Of a stretch of 64,000 bases of DNA, positions 1-13,660 are shown one piece after another. Source of the DNA: Ascaris suum (taxonomy: Eukaryota; Nematoda; Chromadorea; Rhabditida; Ascarididae); assembly GCA_013433145.1 (NCBI GenBank), contig CM024175.1, positions 10,772,516 through 10,836,515 of the forward strand. The letters are read 5' to 3'. The position numbers and the translations under genes were made by a program. Below the pieces are notes generated by a model that saw only the letters and a program-made list of their open reading frames with translations, was not told the DNA's origin and ran no database searches. Position 1 is the first letter of the stretch. Each line of letters starts with the position of its first letter.

Positions 1-1689
1 GTTCATTTATTTTTGTTTTGATTCACTTTTATTTCATTTCCGCTTAACTTCAAAAAGTTTTCCTCAAGCGTTATCGTCATAAGGATGAGTTCTTAGAAAT
101 ATACAATTATTTATCATTTTGTTGGCTTAAATTTAATAACTCACTTAGCGCCTCATTATTCGTTTTTATGAACAATAATTAACGACAATTTTTAGAGCTA
201 AGAGAATATGTGGCATCAAAATAAAATTCATTAAAATTAGCATTGTGGCAATCGATAGTTAGAGGATCGAATCGAACGTATGACTCACCTATGTGCTCAT
301 CGATCGCCTAAGAGGCAACCGATCCATTTTTTTTTTCAAAAGTGGAAATTAAATATACCTTTTTACCTATTGCTAGCAAAAAAAAACCTTTTAATTTAGC
401 TTAGTTCACTTTTGCTCATTCGAGCGACATAACGATTGAGTGATATCCCCTCTCTATCTCATCATCGATTTTCTGATGTTGCATTAGTCTGGTTTTAAAA
501 AAAAATTCCATATGGATGCGCTAATATTTTTAGTTTATTGTAATTTCCTCAGGAGGTGTCATATGTATAACTTCTGTTCCTGCAATCTATTTGCTTAAAC
601 ACAGTCGATATCTATTCAAATCTCCTTCTGAATCCTTTCCGGAAAAAATTCTCCTCGCAATGATGATATGAAAATGAAAATTTGTCGGAGCCACTTCCAT
701 TCAAATTCATCTTTCTAGAAATATTCATAACAGCAGCCATAACGAATGACAATAATTCTTTAATGACAAGTGTCTACAGTTTACCTGATGGTATCCATGT
801 GGTTCATCTCTGCCTATGTACACATCAAAAGTATTCAGACCTGAGCAAAAACATGAACCATATAAAGCGCTAAAACATCCAAACGCTAGAATATTTGTCA
901 GGGAAGTGGGCGGTTTCGGGTTCGTCCCCATCTGTAGAGGGTGCTTTCATAGGCTATCATCAGGTAATAGTTCATTGGACTCTCAGTCGATCAAAGATGG
1001 TTCTTTTTAGCCTAGGATGCAAGTCAAGAATGGTAGCACAGTTTTATTTGTCCTTGTGGATGCTCTTCTTAGTTTGTTCGTTGTCTGAAGGATATTGCCC
1101 GTTGACCTTTACAGCGCATTGTGACTCTTAGCAGTTTTATATGTTTTGTGCGCTCAGTCCTCATATAAAGCACGAATATGCGAAGGAGTTTCACACGATA
1201 TCCCAGAAAAGCACTTGAATTATCTGCGTTCATCTGTTGCACAACACTTGTGACTGCAGTTTTTTAAGCTAAATTACGACAGTCAGATCACTAATATGGT
1301 ATTCGCTTATGAAGAGTCGGTATTAGCTATCTGGACCCCTCATAAGCCAACAAATCGATAGCATAGATTTGTTGGCTCTTGATCAGCGTCTGAAGGGTAA
1401 AATTTTGTGTCCCACCCCCTCCCCCATCCTTCCCTTCACTTCCACCCACAGGTATCGTTGCAATTAGAGAGATGAAACATAATGAAAACATGAGAATTTC
1501 TGGTATTCTTTGGGATGTATGTAACAGTTTATTTCTTGCTATAATTGCGACGGATGTGAAAACTAACTCTGCAAGTTACTATGTCAGAATATGTCATTCC
1601 AATCATCTCGATTCGAATTTTTGATAAACTCATGTAAATATATCTCCCCATCAGCAGTCTTCATATACCTGCGTCCCTCTGTCGCACAC
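1..1689. other. Unassigned sequence left of the gypsy remnant
   Basis: Moderate GC from about 640 to 1700. Open frames here are short and overlap on both strands. No domain was recognised. A stretch at 900-960 contains a GGTTTCGGGTTCGTCCCC segment that faintly resembles a tRNA T-arm, but no cloverleaf can be drawn. Part of this stretch may be more of the decayed retroelement. Confidence 0.4.
1345..1377. repeat. Perfect 12-bp inverted repeat (hairpin)
   Basis: The arms AGCCAACAAATC and GATTTGTTGGCT are exact reverse complements separated by a 9-nt spacer. The hairpin lies upstream of the gypsy remnant. It could be part of a mobile-element terminus, but no matching element was identified. Confidence 0.7.
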
Positions 1690-3480
1690 TTCAGAGCTTA
1701 AGGCATCAATGTTGTCTCTCTACATCTTTGGCAGAGTAGTTCCCAGAAAGAGATTGCTCTAACTCCAGCTCATTCATACCAGTTGAGAAAAATTACAACG
1801 AAATCGTGAAGGAAGCACTTGTTTTAATTTTTACTATGAAGAAATTTCATCGGGTGATAGGTGTGTAAACTGACGTTGTTCCCCGGTCATCAATCGTTCA
1901 TGCTTTTGAATCGAAGTGTTGTATCTTTAGAAGCGATAACGTTTGTAGGAGACCGAGTGGGGCTCGAGGAGACACGGAGGTAGTCGAAGTACTTTGTCGA
2001 TGGGCGCCACAGCTCATAAAGAGCAAACCGGGGAAGGTAAGGCGTCCCAAGCTAACTGCCGGTCTGAGATCCGTCGATGGAGAAGACTGAATCAGACGGG
2101 CTGAAGCCCGCCTTATATAGGCTTCAGGAAAATCAAAAGCACATAAGTCGATCAGTGACATGACGCGAATGCGAATAAAGACATGGCGCGAAAAATAATG
2201 CTATAAAAGCAAAGTGGTCACTGTTATATCACAAATAGATATCGTGGGTTGGCTCTTTAGCGCCACACCCAACAAAAAGAAATTCGCGTTTGGACAGTTT
2301 TCCAAGTGCAACGCTGGACCATGATGCTTCTAAGTCAAAATTCACCGTCAGATGCGGAAATGCCAAAAATTCCATTGTGTCGACTCGTTATGGAGATTGC
2401 CACAGGTTGAGGTTTCACCCAAAGAAGATGATTGTCCTTCTGAAGAATTTGTTGAGGAAATTCGTCGTCTTCTACTTAGTTCGGCACCACCTAACTGGAC
2501 CATTGCAAGAATCGCTCGTAAAACAATTAAGAGATATACTACCTCAGAAATGGCCAGCTGCTATAAAATGGATGGCCGGAAAGTTTCACGAACTTCAGCA
2601 GTTCTCTGCTCACCATGGTTTGCTCTTCACATTTGATGGATGGATTCTGCTGACCGAAAACATGGTTATTCCCGAAACCGATTATCAGCAGGTGCTTCAA
2701 AGATTTTATTCGGGCAATACCGGCATCGTCTGGAAGAAAATACTTCCCGCAGTTCCATACTTTGGATCCAGAATCAATGCGCAAATCGAAGAATTTCTGC
2801 GAACTTTCCACTGCAGCGAAATCTCCGGCAAAAACAACGCTCTTATCTGGCCGTTACAGTCTGAGCCCTGGTGCAGTACTCATAGAGCTTACCCCAGACC
2901 ATTCGAAGTGCATTACTTTCTCGTTACATTTGATCATATCTCTGAGCGGTCTTCAAGATTGTAATACTACGATCGCAGGATTTCTGCGGTCAAAATCTCC
3001 TCTCTAAGCTCTTCTTACAAGTCGGGTCGTCTAAATTCCTTGTTTTCGAAAAACTTATCGTTGCAATTTGTGCAGTTTTGTCCGCAAGATGGCACTGACA
3101 TTTTTTTTCGCCTTTTTTGGCTCTTAGTCGAACGGTCAAGCAGAACGTTCGTTGGAATTTGGTCCTTCGAGATCATCCGAACTTTTCCTATGATATAAAC
3201 CCCGAACTTCTTGAATCTGACTGACTTCCACAAATACCATGCGTAAACGAAAAAGTCGTTTCCATAGAGGAGCACTCGAACAGATATTTAGGAGGCCAGA
3301 ATCGTAAATTTAAGCTCGGCAATCTTGTCTTCATTTGTACGCACATTAGTAGGTCACGTCTGTCGCGTGCCTACACCATGCAAGCCGAGGTTTATTTATA
3401 ACGAGTGAGACGGTTACAATGCATACATTCATCAAGATAAACGATTTTGCGCTCCTGCCGAAAAGGTTCGGAGATGAAAA
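1690..3480 (+). pseudogene. Decayed Ty3/gypsy pol: RNase H and integrase remnant
   Basis: In order along +: an RNase H piece around 1690-1905 with VEKNYNEIVKEALVLIFTM (equivalent to the AEKNYxQIxKEALALVF signature of gypsy RNase H), resuming around 2275-2400 with WTVFQVQRW and a degraded ADxLSRLP-like motif (VDSLWRLPQVE). A linker (IARIARKT) follows. The integrase zinc-finger and DG-LL regions lie at about 2530-2800 (DGWILLTENMVIP), then part of the core (EPWCSTHRAYPRPFEVHYF) at about 2860-2930, the core signature SNGQAER at 3128-3148, and a C-terminal KFKLGNLVF at about 3310. The reading frame shifts several times and has stops, and the zinc-finger His and Cys residues are partly lost, so the copy is dead. 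No protease, gag or own LTR was recognised, and reverse transcriptase upstream of 1690 is not discernible. Confidence 0.8.
1917..2274 (-). mobile_element. Probable solo LTR nested in the gypsy remnant
   Basis: A GC-richer block of 358 bp interrupts the RNase H reading: the frame matching the family stops just before 1917 and resumes just after 2274. Read on the minus strand the block starts TGTTGGGTGTGG and ends GATACAACA (TGTTG...CAACA termini). It contains a TATATAAGG box (minus strand, near 2120) about 30 bp before TCAGTC, as in an LTR promoter. The flanking 5-mers CGAAG and AAAAG could be a decayed target-site duplication. I do not recognise the family. The exact ends are inferred. Confidence 0.5.
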
Positions 3481-6400
3481 CGTTATTTAGGCTTTTGAAA
3501 GGATGTTGGAGACGTTTCTGGACAGACACGTTGGAATGTTGAGCTCTCAGCCCTTAAGGCTATGCAAGATTATGTTCGAAATGGCAGTGGTCTGGTGAGC
3601 GGTGAAGGTGTGATTATGGATGCAATGGATCGCAAGGATTTTATTCCGTCGCAAAGTGTGTGCTAGGATATCGTCAGCGAATGCTTAAATCTAATGCACC
3701 TAAATAATACAAACGTTGATCGTGATCATCATCATAGCCGCAGTAATTGAGCTATTATCATATTCTGATCCTAACTTCGTTGTTTTCATTAAACCCTTCA
3801 TATCTTTTGCCAGCAAAAAGGACAAGTTTCATAGAGGAGGTCGCGTAAAAGACCGAGACCTATCTTAATGTTGGATCTTGATCGTCTTGACTTGCAACTG
3901 TAATAAATCCACAAGGCAGTACCTGCTTACTAGGCACTTCCATGTAACCACATCTTCTGATCAATCATCTACAATTTTTCTAGATTCAAATTTATATTGG
4001 TTTTCTCCCTAAGGAAAAAATATTAATAATAAACCACGATTATCGGGCCATATACATTTTGATAAAACTTATCGGATCGATCTGCAGCTATCTGTAATCG
4101 CTATATTTTTTATTACTCTTCGAGATTTCATTGGTAGGCATACATTAGCTAATATTTTCTCTTTTGCTAAGTACATAATCGATTTCAAATTCTGCTTGAC
4201 GCATAATATTTTCACCTCAAAAAAAAAGTAATTTCCTTAGAATTATTCAACTTTAATTGTTAAGTACTAAAGAATTTAAACAACTGCTCCAGTTTTGTGT
4301 AGCAGTAGTTTAACCTAAAACTTATAAGTCAAATCTTAATTGAGAGCGTCTAAAAATGTTTGATCTTCTTTTCAATTCATTTGCCTCTTTCATGCTCAAG
4401 TTTTGCGCATAAGTATACATTCAGGCTTCTTTTTTTTTTTTTTTTTTTTTTGATCCGCAAGTTTTCGTTTCAACACAAATGAATAATACGCAACAGGTGA
4501 TACGACAGATCGTGTGTTCTTGCAAATTTATTCAGCAATTTTAAACACCAAGTAACAAAATCCATCTTTCCTATTGAAGTTTACGTTGTTATACCTCAAT
4601 ATGTAACCGATATTTTTCCTAGAAATGATCAAAAATATGCAAAAGCAATTATCCCTCAATAGATATTAAAAAATAGAGGTACTTGAAAACTTGTCCAGAA
4701 TTTTGTGGATGAAAAGATAACTGACATCTAGGGAAAAGTTGTTGCTAAAATAGTTGTAATATGCTAAAAAAAATTTTATTCGACATACATAAAAGCGATG
4801 GCATACATAAACTGGAAGTTTTAGATTTCTATGTTCTTAAGTTCCGATTCCGGAAAATTACAATTCCGGAATGATGATGCTTCTAGAGAACTTCATTTTT
4901 TTTTCGGTTTTACACTTCAGTAATTTTATTTAAAGAGCTAGAAAAAAAAGCATGAATTGTATGCATTGAAATTTACATTATATAAAAAGAAATAGCTCAA
5001 AAATGCGATTAAAAGAGCGGATCTTTATAGTTCATTACCAATTTCTCATGCAGCATTATCTGCTTCAAGATTATCAACAAAATGGATTTATTTGTAACAT
5101 ACATTGCTCAAAGTCACAGTAATTTGTCTATTGCATAAATCTATTAAAAGAATTTCCCAAATGGGGAAATATTTCTCGGCAATTTCATTTTCAAACAATT
5201 TCGAAGTTAAAATCAATCATAAATATGAATCGATTATTGCTTAGAAAAAAAAAAAAAATATAAAAATATTTACAATCATTACATAAATTTAATCCATCTA
5301 TAAATACTGTATGTGAAAACGATTGAATTATTGAAAATTGAATAGAGCGCACATATAGATTTTGTGCTAAATTTGCAAATGTGAGCTCATTGTGCCTTAA
5401 CATGTTGATTTATTCGGTCTTACAACGGTGATGTTGGCAGCTGTTTGGTGCAAATTTTTCCACACTAATTTGCGAAGCATTTCTTTCATTAGCCCACATC
5501 GGTCACATGAGCTCGAAAGTTTGCTTCAAGCTATTAGCCCGATAATACGTTCGATTGACTGATCGATCGTCGACTCGTTGATATTCTCTTACCATCCCCC
5601 CCCCCCCCCACCTCCCTCATATCCAATTCTCCCTCACTTCTCATCCCTCACCTCGCGACGAATAATTTCGCATCATCAACTTCATAACTATTTATCATGT
5701 TACCTTTCTATTCTTGCAATTCGATAGATAACTTTAGCGAAAAAGTACGGCATTTTCTTTCCTTATTAAGACATAATAGCATAATTGGGGAAAACATCAG
5801 TCTTTATACTTGAATAATTTACTAAGAGAGAGAGGAAAATCTATTATAGCAATTTGAATGATTGTTAAAGAAATTCTCCTATAACTTAATCATAGGGAAC
5901 ACCCTATAAAGAGAATATAGTTCATAATAATTAATGAAATTTTGATTCGAAATTTACATATATGTAAATAATTCGATTTTTATTATGAATCCACGAAACG
6001 TTACGCTAAAATAAGAATAAAATTCATAAAGAACTGGTATTGTCTAAAATGATAATTTCCTTTCATAAATCATTAAAGCAAATTTTCATCGATTTTTATA
6101 CTATCACTTTTTTTTTACCTGTAAGGTAATATTAAAATCTCATGAGGAATTACCTGAACTATATAAACTATTTTCAGATGTAAGGCATCTATAAATATGC
6201 TTTTCTGTTCTCTCTTTTCTCTTTTCTCTCCTTCTTTCGTTTCCTTTCTCCGTCTCCTATTCAATTTTCTCTTTCTTTCTCTCTCTCTCTCTCTCTCTCA
6301 CTCAATTGAACTATACAACTCTAGATTCGAGCAGCGTTGCGTCAAACGGCTGCCACCTTGAGACCACATTTGTATGAAAGCAAAATTTGCGTTCTTTTAA

Positions 6401-7440
6401 TGGCTAGCTTCTGTGTGCATTAAAAGTCGATTGCGCATATTCCATGCATATGTTAGTTTTGGCTTGCCGCAACACTTCAATATCCTCACAACCATTTCCC
6501 ATCGAAATATTGTCTTTCAAGCTTCACAATGCTATAAATTATTCCATTTTGCCATTCGATTTCATAAACTGCCTATTCATTCGTTGATGCATAATTTCGT
6601 TCAAAAAAAAAAAAGATATCCTTAGACAAAATATCCACAGAATATTATAATAGAAATTTTCGACACATTTATGAATATATCTATAGGCATATGTGTTTAT
6701 TTGTTTATATGTGAGAAGAGAAGAAATTCAATCTTCATCAATTTAAAGAGGTAAGAATTGTATCTTTGTGATGATCGATTTTTAATGGGTACTAATAAAT
6801 CTAAGCAGTAAATCTAAATTTTATGGAATCTCTTTGCTTAATGATGCTTTATTTATCGATGCAAAAAAAAAATCTCTTTGCTTAATTTCATTGCTTCAAA
6901 AATAGAGCAAAAATACTAACAATGCAAAATTTTTTCGATTTTTATGCCGACTATATATGAGTGGAATGAATTTTTACAAAGAAATTTGAGATATATCGTT
7001 ACGATTCCGCTCATTGCAACAAACAATTTCAAAAGTTATGATAAAACAATAAAATAGAAGAAATAAATCTCTTCCATTGAAAAAAAAAAAATTCGATTTT
7101 TTTTTTTGTTGCAACCCGATTGATTGCAGAATTCCTACAAATTTTTAGCACCTTTAATTACCTATAAATCTATTCCGAATTTGATAAATCAATTTAACAA
7201 TTTGTAGAGTTGGTCATACTATTGCCGTATATCATACGATCAAATTTTATTCTTTTAGCTTCAATGTGTTTTGCTTAAATTTGAATTGCCAACCATACAT
7301 ACACCCACGCACATACCACCCGTATACTCGCACACTCGCACATATTCACGTATACACATATGCTTCGATATAACGTTGCAATAATGCCATTTGCGAATGC
7401 AATTTTTTGAAAAAATGAAGCGAATAAGCAATAGGCTGTT
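3481..7440. other. AT-rich intergenic sequence
   Basis: No supportable gene. The stretch holds T-runs (for example 4431-4451), a C-run at about 5589-5600 preceded by a GC-richer patch at 5430-5600, and a CT-rich tract at 6208-6300. It has no octamer motif, in contrast to the next 20 kb. Confidence 0.5.
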
Positions 7441-10400
7441 CATTCGTTCTAGCTAGGAAAGCCGCGCATTTCTCAACGAAGTAGAAAACGCTCAACAGTT
7501 CTATTCGTATGACAAGTCTATACGCTTTTTGGCGAGAAAAACACGATTGATTTGCATTTGTGGCAATGCAATTTACATATTAACACATTGCATATTGCTC
7601 GGATGCAATATTTGCAAAGAGAATGTCGGTCCACGCCCTGCTGATGCATCGTCGGACGTTTTTGTGAGTGTTGGCTTGGATTCATGTTTAGTCAATTCGC
7701 TTATTCAACACGATGCGATGCAATTTTCGTGATAGCCTCGAAAAGTTTTGCAGCCAAGTTATGTTTATTTATGTAAATGAAGCCGCATCATGTATGCAAA
7801 TTTATTGCTTCTACTAGCGCTAGTTAGACAAACACAGCACAATTTCGAGGGTATTTCGTCGAAAATTCGGACTATATTATAGGATGATTTTTTTTAAAGC
7901 TACATTATATTTCTTTAGCTTTTCGTTTTTTTTTTTTTTTTTGCAATTCTTTGTTTCAATGAATGATATTTTCTTTTGGTAGATTATTTTTTTTTTCAGC
8001 ACTACTTTTTTATATTGGGAATAATTCATACCGAATGGAAATTATCAATTTCATTCTGGCAATATAAAAATAGGCAAGCATCTCATATTTGCATATTTCA
8101 CCATCTCATCATCTGATGATCCATCTATTCGCCGAAGGTCGATAAGACATTTATTTTAATGAAGGTTGAAAATCTAACCGGAACAATATATGTATATCTA
8201 CTTCATGTTTTGCTTTATTTCAAGAAATTGAATACTCAGCGCATATCTTCAAGCCATTAAAAAAAAAAAAAATTCGTTGTTCTTCGAAAATATTCAATTC
8301 AAAAAAACGGCTAGAAAAGCGCGTATCACTATGGTTGATAGGATATGCGCTTTTTTTTTTCTTCTTCTTCTTCAAATTTGTGCATTCTTCTAAACGATTA
8401 ATTGCTTCGATATTCAAAAGCAATAAAATGATAACTACGAAAAAATTTCAATTTGAAACGCTTTGCATAAATCAATCATTGAAAAAATATCGTCATTTTT
8501 TTTTTCATTTCGTAAGTTCTATACTATACAAAAATATCTAAAATTTAAGAAAAGATGAGAAAAAAATAATAAATTTTGCAGATTATATTCAAAAAAAAAA
8601 AAAAAAAGTTCTATCAATATTGCATTTCTCTTTTAGAAGATGAAATATCGAATGATTAAACATAGCAAATATTCATATTCATTTACAAAAAAAAATTGCT
8701 TCTAATACCTTTGCATAAATCTACGAAAAATTTGAATTCCATAGAAAATTTTACAAATGAATCATCAATATTGCACTTCATCATCTGAATGAAGTATATG
8801 AAGGAGAGGGGGTGGGGGGGGGGAGAGGGGGAGGAGCGCTATATTTATATATCTCATTGAAAATAATTCAATTATTATTATTTTTTTTTTTGCTTAAATT
8901 ATTCGACTATTTCAGATTCATATTCTATAAAAACATTTTTTAAAAAAATTTCTATAGAAATGAAAATATTATAGCAAATTTTTTAATCAAAGAAAAAAAT
9001 TAAAAAAAAAAAAAAACTCGTCCGAATTATTGAGAAAAGGAAAAGAAATATATGAATTCTTGATAAAAATTTTCTGATATGATAAACTTTTCCTTTTTAA
9101 ATGATAAGAATAGTTATTTTGATCACTATTGATGAATAGTTATTGATTCTATATGTATACCATTGAAATAATATTGAAATCACTAATCATCATCGTTATT
9201 AACGAATCAATTTATCGTCGTTCGAGTTGAATTTTTTGCTGAAAATATTCATAACGTTTGTCGACTTCTTTTATCGCATTCTTTGAATAAACAATAGATT
9301 TATTCATATACGCATAATATTCGTCGTTTTATTTCTGCCATCTAGTTTTCCCCTCCCTAGACCCTTCCCCTCCCCTCCCCCCCCCTCCCCCCTCCCTTCT
9401 TGCTCAATTTTAGCCAGCTGTAGTGTTCACTTTAATGAGGGAATTTTAAAGGAAGTTTCGCATAAATTTTGAAACTCTTATAGTGTTCTGATTTCGAAAT
9501 CGATCTCACAACTAGGATTAATCTAGCTAAAACGTTTACTTCCTTTTATGTGCTTATAAAAATTTGCATATATAAAGAGTGTTATGGATATTGTGTCATT
9601 GCGCACGTATGAATGTGTCTGCTGGTATCGGTCCGATCGGTTCACTTCATAAATCATGAAGGCTGGAATCAGGACTTCGATAGTTATAATACTTACTACG
9701 GAGTGGCCTCGTCGTATACAATTTTTTGCACTGATCCATCAGCGTTGGCAAAAAAAAAAAAGCTATAGACGCTTCAAAGTACCAAAAAAATTTGCGTGTT
9801 TTTTTCTCCATAACAGTCAGTTCTTAATTTCAAAAATATTTGAGCATAAAAAATCAAAAGATTAGAAATAAATGCTTGGATTAGTTAAATAAATTAATGC
9901 GTTATTCCATAAATTTTTATTATTTTTTGATGAATTTTGAAAGCGATTAATAATCAATCAGATGATAAGATAATTGCAAAAATGCATATCATATAATTTC
10001 CTCTTAATTCGCTTGCTCACTTCTTATTTTTCTACGCTTTAAAAAATTCAAATCTCGCCATGAAAATAATGCCATAAACGTTGAGAATTGAAATACTCTG
10101 CGTTTTATAATTATAGCCTAATCATTTAGAATTGTATTATAAGCTATTCTTTATTATTATAGAGAAAAAAAATTCGATATATAATTAGTGAAGGGTAAAT
10201 GAGAACGTTTCATAAGAATGTTATAGAACATTATCGCCAACTTCAGCATTACAATGAATATCGTACGATTTGATGCTATATGTTAGCGTTGAGATGTTCT
10301 AAGCGAACGCTCTCATTTTTGAGTGAAATTTTCAAATTGTAATACAATTGCAAATTTTTATTTTTACATATCTCAATTGTATAAAAAATTTGAATATAAA

Positions 10401-12104
10401 AAAATTTTCTTTTTTTTTTAAAGATTGAAAAAAGAACAATTCAAATTCCCACAAAAAAAAAACATTTCCAGCATAACGAATAAAAAAAAAAAAAAAACTC
10501 GAAGCAATATTATAGTGGAGAAAATTTCTCGCTTGAAGTATAGATGCTAAGCAAGAGGGAAATTTATTAGAATCGCTCGAGATGAATAATATAATAGCAT
10601 TCGATAATGATCGATTAACTAATATTTTAAATGAAATGAAAATTTCATTAAGAGAAAATTTCGAATATAATTCGACAAATTATTTTGAATAAAATGAATT
10701 TCATTCTACTTTTCTTTCCATCTTAGATAATTTATCAAATTTTTTTTCCACGAGTTTATTTTCGTCATTAAATGAAATTAAACGAAGTCGAACGGTGATT
10801 ATCTACAAAATTGTGAGATAACTTTAACGAGTACACGAGAGTTCCAATTAAATTTCTAGTTGAAATCATCGAGAGATCTCATTGTTAAGCTATATCAACA
10901 TTCTCTATGAAAAGTGTTTTTTTTTTATTACTGCAACCATATAGTAATCGAATTTTACATATTTCCTTATCGCATATTATTTACTTTATTTTTCTTTATA
11001 TTATATTCTAATTCTATTGAATTCTTTCCTCTCTATATTATTTAATCATTTAAAAAACAAAAAAAAAAATTTGCATATTATTTTTCAAAAATGGATAATA
11101 TATTTGACATAAAATATTCATCTATGCATAATTTTCAAATAATGAGAGTTAAAAAAAAAAATTAATGTTTCAATTGTAATGAAAGTTTTCGAAGAAAAAA
11201 AAGACAGTTATTTCACTGTTATTTTACAAGTTCACTTTTCGTTAATATTCAACCGTCTTCTTCTTCTTCTTCTCTTTTTTTTTCTGCCGCATCATCATCG
11301 TCACCATTTTTGTGGGTTCCGATTTCATCGGCAATGACACGTTAATTGCGAACGCAATCTATTTCAGACGTTAATGAAGTTGTTCTATAATATATACATC
11401 TAAGCGGGTTCGATCGTACTAACCCCACTCTTAACGTTACATTTATCATTCACCTATATTAGAATAATCTATTCGAAATGTTAACGATATTCTTTAGCTT
11501 AACATTAATTCATATTATATGCAAATTACACGTTTATCATATGCAAATTAGATATTACTAGCTATTAGTACGATTTTATAAATTAGCGAACACTAATTAT
11601 TAGTAATATATATGAAAATTTTTCTTTATCATTTGAGTAAATTTAATTGAAAATTTTCAACAATAAAAATGAAATATTAGTAAATAATGCAATGGGAAAT
11701 TTGAAAACATATCATCAAAAAATACGATTATCATTCTAATCGTGAATTAATCATTTTTATCTTTTTCGATTATATTTATTATTCAAATTAAAGCCGATTG
11801 TATGCATTTTCGATGGATGCTACTATGAGGGATTTATATTGTTCCAAAACAAAAAAAAACACACTTCAAATGCACTAAATGCGATCTGCAGAAATCAAAA
11901 TTTTCTAACACAATAATAGACGTAAAATTTTTCTTCGATTTATTCAAAAAAAAACCGCACACGTTTATTGGTCTATAATATTTCATCGATTACAAATATG
12001 AGCAAAAGGTTGTTCGTTATTAATAAATTTTATAAAGAGCACTAATAAAATTCACTACTCTTGTATATTTTAATTCGTTGCTAAAGACGCAAAATTTTCT
12101 AGTT

Positions 12105-12231
<127 letters not shown>

Positions 12232-12790
12232 CATTTCTTTATATGAAACTAAAATTGAAACAACTAAAATTGTTTTCATAAGAGAGTATCGCAACAAACG
12301 AGTTGTAATGACTGATGATTTAATTCGATAGTGAATTTTTTCCTCTGATCATGTGAAGAAATTTTTCATTATTTTATTGAGTTATTCTTGGCATTTCCGA
12401 TTAATGAATTTTATTAGCGATATGCGATCGTTTTTGTTTAATGTTGATAGGATTATCGCTATGGTGTCTAGGCTTCGTTTCATATTATCCTCTTGACCTA
12501 CCCGGTACGACACTCCTATCATATGCCAAATCAATCCAGAGATTGGACCAACCCGAAATTTTGAACACTTGATTGTATATTCTACGCGTTTTATGCAAAT
12601 TTTTTGGTGCAAAAAAAAACACATCGTTTACGTTATCTGCATTTCCTCTCAAATTTTGCGCCTATTTCCTCTCAAGTTTCTTCTCAAGGAAAGCAAATAT
12701 ATGTGTCACATTCCGCATATATGTTTGTATGTGTGCATCCGTATGAAATTTGAATAGAGTGAATCTAAAAAGTTTCAACGATCAACTTTG

Positions 12791-12807
12791 ATTTGCATAA
12801 TTTGCAT
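12791..12807. promoter_or_regulatory. Tandem octamer pair
   Basis: Two ATTTGCAT octamers lie head to tail 9 bp apart (12791-12798 and 12800-12807), with another at 12878 and one at 12593. The octamer is the classic binding site of class II POU proteins. Binding by the POU protein of this window is inference. Confidence 0.35.
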
Positions 12808-13239
12808 AATTTTGAACTAAAAAGACAACATAATTATAACAACGTAAACAATTTGAGCATTTTAGGCTAGCACTTAATTTGCATATTTGATGTTTTGCAA
12901 TAGCTCAATTTTCCCGACAAGTCCTTTTTTTAGCTCACACCTGGACAGGTATTGATTGCGTTCTAATCCGTATAGTTAATGAGATGGTCAACTAAATAAA
13001 TGTTAATAGGCGGAAAAGTTTATTAAAAAAAAGGTTGAAAAATTTTTCGATGGGAAAGCGAAGAAATGCTAGAAATATAAGAATATTAATATGAGTTGCA
13101 CTTATTAATAATATGAGAAAAAAAAATAGTATGTATATATGAGAGGAATTGTTTAGAGAATTTATAAAAGAGAATGAGAAAATAAGAGAGATGCAATAAT
13201 GATTGAGAACATTATGAAAAATAGTGTGCTGTAATTGAT

Positions 13240-13660
13240 TGCATAGCGCGAGCATCAAAGTAATGTCTTTGTGCGGTATGCGTACATGCATAAGGAATGC
13301 GTCGAGCGCAACACAACGTTTGCCTACACTTAAAACTGCTAGGCAGCCAACATTTTTCGTATATATTGTTGACAGCCGTTTTACAGACAAACAGAAATTT
13401 TTTGAAATATTACACGTTCAATGTAGGAATTATCTTAATGCAGACGATGAGCGTAGTTGTATTAGAGTGCATACACAAAACTCGTCGTCCCCTTTCAATG
13501 GGACAATTGAATGATGATCAGCCGTCAATGTCTCTGAGCAGCCGTTATTGCCAGTTGGTTGGCGCACGTCGACACACTACCGCGCTCGATGTGATGTTGT
13601 GTCGACTAGTCTCGTATGCAAATTTATGGTGATTATATGCAAATTGGATGGGATGTGGGG
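13240..13660. promoter_or_regulatory. GC-richer island followed by two octamers
   Basis: This segment stands out from its AT-rich surroundings. It contains an inverted CCAAT-type sequence (CCAGTTGGTTGG, about 13550) and ends with octamers at 13616-13623 and 13637-13644, 21 bp apart. Open frames exist on both strands, the longest 132 codons on -, but they look like by-products of composition. A distal promoter or enhancer is inferred. Confidence 0.25.

Noticed and set aside
1898..2161. 87-codon minus-strand frame rich in Ser, Arg and Leu
   Set aside because: Falls inside the probable solo LTR, where a GC-richer sequence keeps frames open by chance.
12992..13390. 132-codon minus-strand frame
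   Set aside because: Mostly Ile/Phe/Leu from AT-rich codons in its second half, no domain, no splice partners, and overlapped by open + frames.
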